A stretch of DNA of 64,000 nt from Lytechinus variegatus (Eukaryota; Echinodermata; Echinoidea; Temnopleuroida; Toxopneustidae). Of this stretch, positions 57,137 to 64,000 are shown in pieces; position 1 is the stretch's first letter, and each line of letters opens with the position of its first letter. Position numbers and translations under genes: made by a program. The notes under the pieces are model-generated. The model made no database searches. It saw only the letters and a program-made list of their open reading frames with translations, and was not told the DNA's origin. Location of the stretch: assembly GCF_018143015.1 (NCBI RefSeq), contig NC_054751.1, positions 28,763,438 through 28,827,437 of the forward strand, written 5' to 3'.

Positions 57137-57600
57137 GACGGATCCACGGGCGGAGCAAAAAGTGAGAAAAAGGGGAAAGACAAAAAAGAAGGGAAAAAGG
57201 GGGAGGAAAAATAAGAGGATGAAGACGAGTGAATGAAATATGGCGAGGGATAGGCCTGGAAAATTAAAAAAAATTCATGTCACTATATAAAATTTTCGCT
57301 CGCGCTTCGCACTCGCATTGCCTGTTCGGTGAAGTACATATCTTGCTCAATAGGCTAATATGGAGATTAAAATATAAAGATTTTAAAGTAAATATACAAA
57401 ACATATTTCAGCTCTTTCATCGAGCTTTCATTATTTTGTTTGATTACAAAAAACTGATATAAAAAATTGCTTTGTAAAATGTCCGTTTCATGGCCTGAAT
57501 ATCAAAATGATAACACATTCCCGGAATCCTTAGAAATGCCCCGTTCCTGGGTCAAAGTAATATGAAAAGATATCAGCTCGCGCTCGCACAATTAATTAAG
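57137..57600 (+). mobile_element. GGATCC-ended repeat family, left part, copy 1
   Basis: It starts near ATAGACGGATCCACGG, continues with ~75 bp of purine-rich sequence (AAAAAGGGGAAAGAC...), then ATGTCACTATATAAAATTTTCG and the core CTCGCGCTTCGCACTCGCAT. The same order is found at 62515-62725. Confidence 0.7.
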
Positions 57601-57857
57601 TGCGATGCACTTCACAATTTTCCTACATAATACTTGAAATAGAATCAAATATTTTCATGATAAAACAAATGTGTTCAGAATGCTCAGATTCTAGGTCTAA
57701 CTTTAAAACCCGCGCACGCATGTGTAATAGAATACGCAGTTTGTTCTTTATTCAAAACGTGCTTAAATTATCCAGCCTTCAGATCAGAATATACTGTTAG
57801 ACCAGGCGCGGATCCATGGGGGGGCCGAGGGGGCCTTGCCCCCCCCCCCCTTCGACT

Positions 57858-58832
57858 AAAAAAAAGAGAGAGGGAAAGAAAGAGAAAAAGAGGGGAAGAG
57901 GGGAAAGAAAAAAAGAGAGGAAAAGGGGGGGGGAAAGGAAAAGAGAGAGAGGAGAGGGGGAAAAGAGAGAGGAAGAGGGGGAAGGAAGAAGAGGGGAAAA
58001 AGAGAGAGGAAAGGGGGAAAGAAAGAGAAGGAAAAAGAGAGGGAAAGGAAAAGGAGAAAAAAAAGAGAGAGAGGGGAAGAGGGGAAAGGAAGAGAAGAAA
58101 AAGAGAGAGAGGAAGAGGAAAGGGAGGAAGAGAAGAAAAGAAAGGGGGAGGGAGAGGGGGGAAGGAAGGGAAGGAAAAGAGAGAGGAAAAGGGGAAAGAA
58201 AGAGAAGGAAAAAAAGAGGGAAAGGAAAAGGAGAAAAAAAAGAGAGAGAGGGGAAGAGGGGAAAGGAAGAGAAGAAAAAGAGAGAGAGGAAGAGGAAAGG
58301 GAGGAAGAGAAGAAAAGAAAGGGGGAGGGAGAGGGAGGGAGGAAAGGAAGAGAAGAAAAAGAGAGAGAGGAAGAGGAAAGGGAGGAAGAGAAGAAAAGAA
58401 AGGGGAGGGAGAGGGAGGGAGGAAAGAAGAGAAGAAAAGAGAGGGGAAAGAAAAGAAGAAGGGAAAGAAAAAAGAGAAGAGGGGAAAGAAAGAGAAAAAA
58501 GAGGAAGAGGGGGAAGAGAGAGGAAAGGAGAAAAAAGGAACGAGAGGAAGAGGGAAGAAAGAAGAGGAAAAAAGAGAGAGAAGGGGGAAGAAAAGGGGAA
58601 GGGAAGAGAAGAAAAGGAGAAAGGAAGGAAGAAAAAGAGGGGAAAAGAAGAGGGGAAAGAAAGAGAAGAAAAGGGAGGGGAGGGAGAAAAAAAGAGGAAG
58701 AGGGTGAAAAGAGAGAGGAAGGGGGAAAGGAGAAAAAAAGGAGAAAGAGGAAGAGGGAAGAAAGAAAAGAAGAAAAGTGGAGAGGAAGAGGGGAAGGACG
58801 AGAAGAAAAAAAGAGGAAGAGGAGGAAAAAAG
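57858..58832 (+). repeat. 975-bp nearly pure polypurine tract
   Basis: From 57858 to 58832 the + strand has only four pyrimidines (58541 C, 58705 T, 58778 T, 58799 C). It consists of short GGGAAAGA/GGAAGAGA-type units with larger direct duplications: a ~150-bp block at ~58014 recurs at ~58192 (offset ~179), and part again at ~58343. The left flank is GCGCGGATCCATGG plus G and C runs, the left end of the family also seen at 57137 and 62515. Long open frames across it on both strands are artefacts. Confidence 0.95.
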
Positions 58833-59758
58833 TGATGTTCGAACCAAAAGGGCGCTGAAATGATGTTCGAAGGAAAGTCAAAATGCTGTTCGAACTGGGG
58901 GCAGAATTGATGTTTGAACGGGGGGGGGGGGGGGCGAATTGATGTTCGATGTAGGGGCGCCAAATTGATGTTGGAACTAGGGGGCGCCAAATTAATACTC
59001 GAGCTGGGGGGGGGGGCGAAATGGTATTCGAACTAGGGGCGCCAAATTGATGTTGGACCTACATGTAGGGGGAGCCGAATCGATATTCGAACTAGGAGGG
59101 CGCCGAAATGATGTTCGAAGGGATGCCAAAATGATGTTCGAACTGGAAGCCGAATTGATGTTCGAACGGGGGGGGGGGGCGAAGTGATGATCGACCTACA
59201 TGTAGGGGCGCCGAATTGATATTCGAACTAGGGGCGCCAAATTGATGTTGGACCTACATGTAGGGGCGCCGAATTTATATTCGAACGAGGAGGGCGCCGA
59301 AATGATGTTCGAAGGGATGCCAAAATGATGTTCGAACTGGGGGCCGAATTGATGTTCGATCGGGGGGGGGGGGGCGAAGTGATGATCGACCTACATGTAG
59401 GGGCGCCGAATTGATATTCGAACTAGGGGTGCCAAATTGATGTTGGACCTACATGTAGGGGCGCCGAATTGATACTCGAACTAGGGAGGGGGGCCGAATC
59501 AATGTTCGAGGTAGGGGGTGCCAAATTGATACTCAAACTAGGGGGCGCCGAATTGATGTTCAAACTAGGGGGCGCAAAATTGATACTCGAGCTAGGGGGA
59601 GAAAAAATATTCGAACTAGGGAAGGCAAATTGAGTTCGAAGAAATGCCAAAATGATGTTCGAACTGGGGGCCGAATTAATGTTCGAACGGGGGGGGGGGC
59701 AAATTGATGATCGACCTACATGATTGTATAGGGCGCCGAACTGATATTCGAACTGCCG
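58833..59758 (+). repeat. Minisatellite with higher-order structure
   Basis: Short units of about 20-30 bp of the form GAATTGATGTTCGAAC + G-run + GCGCC repeat throughout. A higher-order period of ~190-195 bp is visible: GAAGTGATGATCGACC at 59181 and 59376, and CTACATGTAGGGG at several places. G runs of 9-14 separate blocks. Confidence 0.85.
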
Positions 59759-59789
59759 CCTTGTTGTTGGCTCATTGTTCCATATATTG

Positions 59790-59945
59790 AAAGTTTGAAA
59801 TGCCGTGGCCTTGAGGTTTTTAGGCCTTGAGGTTTTTAGGCCTTGGGTTTCCATGCCTTGGCCTTGGGGATCGAAGCATTGGCCTTGGGGATTGAAGCCT
59901 AGGTCTTGGGTATTAAAGCCTTGGCCTTGGAGGTTTGAGCCTTGA
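59790..59945 (+). repeat. Minisatellite, ~21-bp unit
   Basis: Units like GCCTTGGCCTTGGGGATTGAA repeat about seven times with drift. It lies between the preceding minisatellite and a palindromic MITE. Confidence 0.8.
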
Positions 59946-60012
59946 CTACAACATGGATGGATAGGCCTATATTGATAGATGTTATTTACAGAAATTTTGA
60001 AGTTTACTTGCA

Positions 60013-60209
60013 CACACTAAGAAATAAATGTTCAGAATTGAACCCCGAAAGGTTGATGCAAAATCAGCACCCTATGGGTTAAATTTTTTTTGCATCCTGC
60101 GGGTTCAATTTTTGAACCCCAAATCAGGGGTTCAATTTTTGAACCCATAGGGTGCTGATTTTGCATGAACCTTTCGGGGTTCAATTTTGAACCTTTATTT
60201 CTTAGTGTG
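60013..60209. mobile_element. Palindromic MITE with CACTAAGAAATAAA ends
   Basis: CACACTAAGAAATAAATGTT pairs with ACCTTTATTTCTTAGTGTG. Inside, TTGAACCCCGAAAGGTT and CAGCACCCTATGGGTT are each mirrored, so nearly the whole 197 bp can fold on itself. Confidence 0.85.
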
Positions 60210-60696
60210 CAATATGTAAAAGAATAAATGAAACTTTCATTGTAATGGTGAAAGTTTCGGATGCGTTTTTTATTTTTTGACGAATCGTCAAATACTCAAG
60301 TAACTGAAATAACTCTATGGTTTATATCGTTCCTATATTTTTGTTTCATGTAGTAATGCGTAAAAGACAGCTATATACAGTTGATGATACGACACCTTTT
60401 CGTTTCCAACCTACAGTGGGAAATCACGTTTTATTTTTTAAACGAATTCCACTGAAACTATTACGTGGATTTACTCAGGCCTAAACTGCATTGCTATCAT
60501 TTACATTTATTGTTACATCTTGAAATAGTTGATGTATACAAGATACATGGGACCTTGGAATTCATGTTTCACTAGTATTGTATGAAAGAGAGAGATAAGA
60601 ACTTATCGTCCAAAATGATGCGAACTTAAGAGCATTGTTTTCATATATAAAGACACTGACAATAAAGTATATTTTTACAGTATATTTATCTTTAGT

Positions 60697-61667
60697 CAGT
60701 GGCGTAACTACGGGGGGCATGGGGGGCACGTGCCCCCCTCCCCAATCGGCTGACCCAAAAAACAAACAAAAAAAAACGGGGAAAAGGAGAAAAAGAGGGA
60801 GAAAGGAAGATAAACGTAATGGGAAAAAAATACTATTGTTCCTTATAATGTTATATCACTTCGAGTTATTATTGTTTTATGTACAATAGTTTGCTTCTTT
60901 TTCATGACTACTTAAAGTGATTGGCCCATTTTAAGGTCTTAATATAAAACATTTCCTTCGCAGTAGTGGATTGGTGAAATATGTCTGCTCTCCATGAATT
61001 CCTAGAATCAGTCCTTACAATGTCCCTTTTTCTGATCTGAATATCAAACATTTTCAGCTCGCGCTTCGCGCTCGCATTATATGGTAAGTGAACTATGTAT
61101 GGTCTTCGTGAATTCCTACAAACAATGTCCCTCTTCAGGTCTGAATTTCCTAAATTTTCAGCTCGCGCTTCGCGCTCGCAAGATTTGATTAGTGAGATTG
61201 ATATGTTAATCATGATTACAAGTGCATTATGTGCATGTTTATAGATGTAATTCTAACAAAATCAGCAAGCGCTTATTGGCACTCGCCTTAGATGACTATG
61301 GTGAGGTGTGTATACTCTTAATGGATTCCTAAAGTATAATCCTTAAAATCTTCCTGTTTGGGGTCAATATTTACAAAAATTTCAGCTCGCGCTTCGCGCT
61401 CGCATTATTTAGTGAGAAAGGTACGTATCATGATTACAAAAGATTAATTATAGTGTCCCTTTTTAGGTCTGAATATCAAAAATTTTAATCTCGCGCTTCG
61501 CGCTCTCATTATTTGACAATGAAATACATATCCGTTTAATGGCACTGTCCTTAAAGTGACTCTATTAGGTCAGCATACCTGGCAACTGGGCGCGCTTCGT
61601 GCGCTCACTAGTGACTCAAAATTTTTGCTGGTGCCCCCCCAATGCCATGACCCACGGTACGCCACTG
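60697..61667 (+). mobile_element. hAT-like element with a perfect 8-bp target duplication
   Basis: The ends are CAGTGGCGTAACTACGG and CACGGTACGCCACTG. TCTTTAGT flanks both sides exactly (60689-60696 and 61668-61675). Behind the left end come GGCACGTGCCCCCC, a short purine-rich segment (60764-60830), and then units with the core CTCGCGCTTCGCGCTCGCA at ~61055, ~61160, ~61385 and ~61490. No transposase frame, so non-autonomous. Confidence 0.88.
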
Positions 61668-62514
61668 TCTTTAGTATCTTACATTCTTTTATATACACCG
61701 TTTACACGCATTCTGTTTCTTTTGAAAATCTATTTGGAGTATATAAAATTTGAGCAAGATTATAAGATACATAGCCTTTTGATACTTTATATGATTGTTG
61801 CAAGAGCGGAAGAGCCAATGTTTGTTGATTAGAATTGACAAGACAACTCACTGTTTTGAATGGATTTCAAGCGAATAGCAAAATATCATATAATATATCC
61901 AAACACTTACAGATGTAAGTAGGCAGTGCACTCCCAATTAGTAAATGCTGAGTGCTGACTACTGAGTCTACCTCAACTATATAATAATAAGCATGTAAAT
62001 TTATATCTTTTCAAGAATATCTTACCCAAAATAAAACATTAATTTTTCTTTCATGCAGAATATGCAATTTAGTTATTGCACATCCAGTTTTCATACGCGG
62101 TGATACACGGGTGTCATCCCCGTAAGATTGTTCATCCCCTGAAGCAAAAAGTAGAAGAGAAAAAAATGGAGTACCTACAAGAGCGAAGAATGCCTACAAT
62201 GCAAGAGAGGTTTCTGTGAGAAGTAACTGAACTAGACATTACCCATTCGGCAATGGGAGTCAATATTTCGGCACGATTATTACTTGACTTGAAATTAGGG
62301 CCCCTAAGAAATCCTGGATCCGCGCCTGGCTCCCGCTCACATATTAGCAGGGCCTGCTCTGATGAGAAGTTAAACGAAATTGAAAGCATCAAATGGTTAA
62401 AATAGAAATCGCTCGAGTTTCCCGCTCGCATTGATTATTTTTTTAAAGTGATATTACATTTATTCATGAAAACATCATTATAAAACCATTATTCATTTGC
62501 CTCTTCTTCATGCA
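61668..62514. other. Gene-free stretch
   Basis: AT-rich. At ~62313-62332 a TCCTGGATCCGCGCCTGG motif is the complement of the left end at ~57803 and may be the right end of that family. One decayed CTCG...CGCTCGCAT core is at ~62410. Confidence 0.45.
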
Positions 62515-64000
62515 TAGGCGGATCCAGGTGTGGACCTGAGTGGCCCGGACCCCCCTATTGGTAGAGGAAAAAAAGGGGGGAAAGAAACAAAAAGAAAGGA
62601 AAAGAAAAGAGAAAAAAGAAAAGGAGGAAGACGAATGAATAAAATAAGATGAGAGGAAGACTTGGACAAAATATTTTATGTCACTATATAAAATTTTCGC
62701 TCGCGCTTCGCGCTCGCATTGCCTGTTAAGTGATCCACATATCTTGTTCAACACGGAGCTTAAATATCAAGTTTGGAAGTCAGTATACAAAACACATTTC
62801 TCCTTGGAAATCGAACTTTCATTAATTTTTGTGATTTACATATTGATTTTTAAAAAGTGCTCTGTAAAAATGTCAGTTTTATGGTCTGAATATTAACATT
62901 TTCCAATTGCGCTGCGCGTTCGCGAATTTTGATTTATCAGGTACCTATTATTTTCATGTATTCCATAAAGTTTTCAAAATATCCCTTTTCAGGTCTGATT
63001 GTCAAAATGCATCAGCTAGCGCTGCTATGCATGCATTTTTGATTGGCGGAATATGTATGTCTCAATATTGATTGTATAACAAACTACTTAAAATCCCCTT
63101 TTATGACAGTTTATCAAAAAATTCGGCTCGCGATTTGCGCTCGTATTAATGGTTAAAAATATATCAACTAATTAATGATGCATCATATTCATAAATAAAA
63201 AGTTGCTTGAAATGTTCAGTGTTCAGGCCATATTATCATCAGATTCCGCGCCCTCATTATGCATTAATACTAAGATATCAATTTAATAATTAAATTGTAA
63301 CTTTTGTTTCATCTCGCGCTTAGCAAGATGAACAGGAAGATAATAGTCATCATATTCATATGATAACATGTCCTAAGGATGTGAAGGTCCTATGTCTCAA
63401 AATTAAAGTAATAATGAAACATATCAGCTCTTTATCAAGTGCGATTTATATCCACCTTACAAGTTTCATACAAAGTGTTTGAAATATCAGATCGGAATAT
63501 CAAATATTTTAATTGTTTAGAATGCCTAGATTCTAGGTCTAAATCTGAAACACGCGCGCGCATTTTCATTCAGTTATCCAGTTTCAGATCACAATATCAA
63601 AAAATTCTGCTCGCCCTTTGTGCTCGTATTATTAATGTCGGAAGATCCCCTTTCTCATCCCTTTCATGATTTACAAAACATGAATAGAGTATCCCGTTCA
63701 AGGTCGAAATCTCGATTTTTTTACGCTCGCGCTTCGCGCTCGCATAATTTGATTGTGAAATATGTAATGTCTTCATGGCTAAATGCAAGCAGTCCTTAAA
63801 GGCACTTTTCGATCAGTTCAAAACGTATACAAACATTTTCTGCTCGCGCTTTGCGCTCGCATTATTAATGTAGGAAGATCCCCTCTTACTCATCTTTTTC
63901 ATGATTTAGGAAACATGAATAGAGTGTCCCGTTCTAGGTCTAAATCTAGAATTTTTCCGCTCGCACTTCGCGCTCGCATCAATTGTTTAGTTATACTGTA
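62515..64000 (+). mobile_element. GGATCC-ended repeat family, copy 2, with its GC-core array running off the window
   Basis: It starts ATAGGCGGATCCAGG, has ~75 bp of purines (62566-62640), then ATGTCACTATATAAAATTTTCG and cores GCTCGCGCTTCGCGCTCGCA at ~62700, ~63724, ~63843 and ~63960, with decayed ones at ~62905, ~63122 and ~63608. Spacing is about 110-125 bp where well kept. Between cores, phrases such as GTCCC(G)TT, AGGTCTGAATATCAAAA and TCATGAATT recur. The right end is not in the window. Confidence 0.75.

Noticed and set aside
57768..58990. Several open frames of 340-400 codons across both strands
   Set aside because: They arise because the region is almost pure purine on one strand, so stop codons are rare on the pyrimidine strand and in several frames. 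The predicted proteins are only Ser/Phe/Leu/Pro or Lys/Arg/Glu/Gly repeats with no domain.
61030..64000. Regularly spaced GC-rich palindromic repeats, CRISPR-like at first sight
   Set aside because: The spacers are related to each other rather than unique, the repeats drift strongly, and the window is eukaryotic. It fits a transposon-borne tandem array.

Overview
The window is eukaryotic. It has GT-AG introns, short exons in long AT-rich introns, simple-sequence tracts, tRNA-derived SINEs, palindromic MITEs and a non-LTR retrotransposon. The two recognisable multi-exon genes (RRP5/PDCD11 and an SLC10 transporter), a single-exon rhodopsin-class GPCR and the style of repeats suggest an invertebrate deuterostome. 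A sea urchin-like echinoderm is my best guess, but it rests on general impression and not on any search.

Layout. (1) 1-6.1 kb: two head-to-tail copies, about 3.15 kb apart, of an intronless gene for a charged protein with a probable coiled coil and tandem BEN-like domains. Copy 1 is cut by the window start and frameshifted after two domains. Copy 2 is intact with three. Relics of a fourth domain follow both. (2) 6.1-14.5 kb: no host gene found. A repeat rich in nuclear-receptor-type half-sites is split here by a 5'-truncated CR1/jockey-like retrotransposon. (3) 14,456-44,618: 24 exons of PDCD11/RRP5 (+), giving 1,163 codons in continuous phase that run from a mid-protein S1 domain to the stop codon. 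They encode eight S1-like units, an acidic linker and C-terminal HAT repeats. The N-terminal third is not in the window, so the BEN genes may sit inside a PDCD11 intron. (4) 44.6-49 kb: decayed tandem copies of the last PDCD11 exon, then repeats. (5) 49,001-51,431 (-): three 3' exons of an SLC10 sodium/bile-acid-type cotransporter. (6) 53,310-54,365 (+): an intact GPCR. (7) 54.4-64 kb: no host gene found. It is dominated by repeats, including a 975-bp nearly pure polypurine tract, a minisatellite, hAT-like elements with 8-bp target duplications and an array with a GC-rich palindromic core.

Function. PDCD11 acts in nucleolar pre-rRNA processing. SLC10 and the GPCR are unrelated membrane proteins. 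BEN proteins are usually chromatin or DNA-binding factors. I see no operon-like logic. What links the window is repeated local tandem duplication (BEN genes, two places in PDCD11, satellites) and nested transposon insertion.
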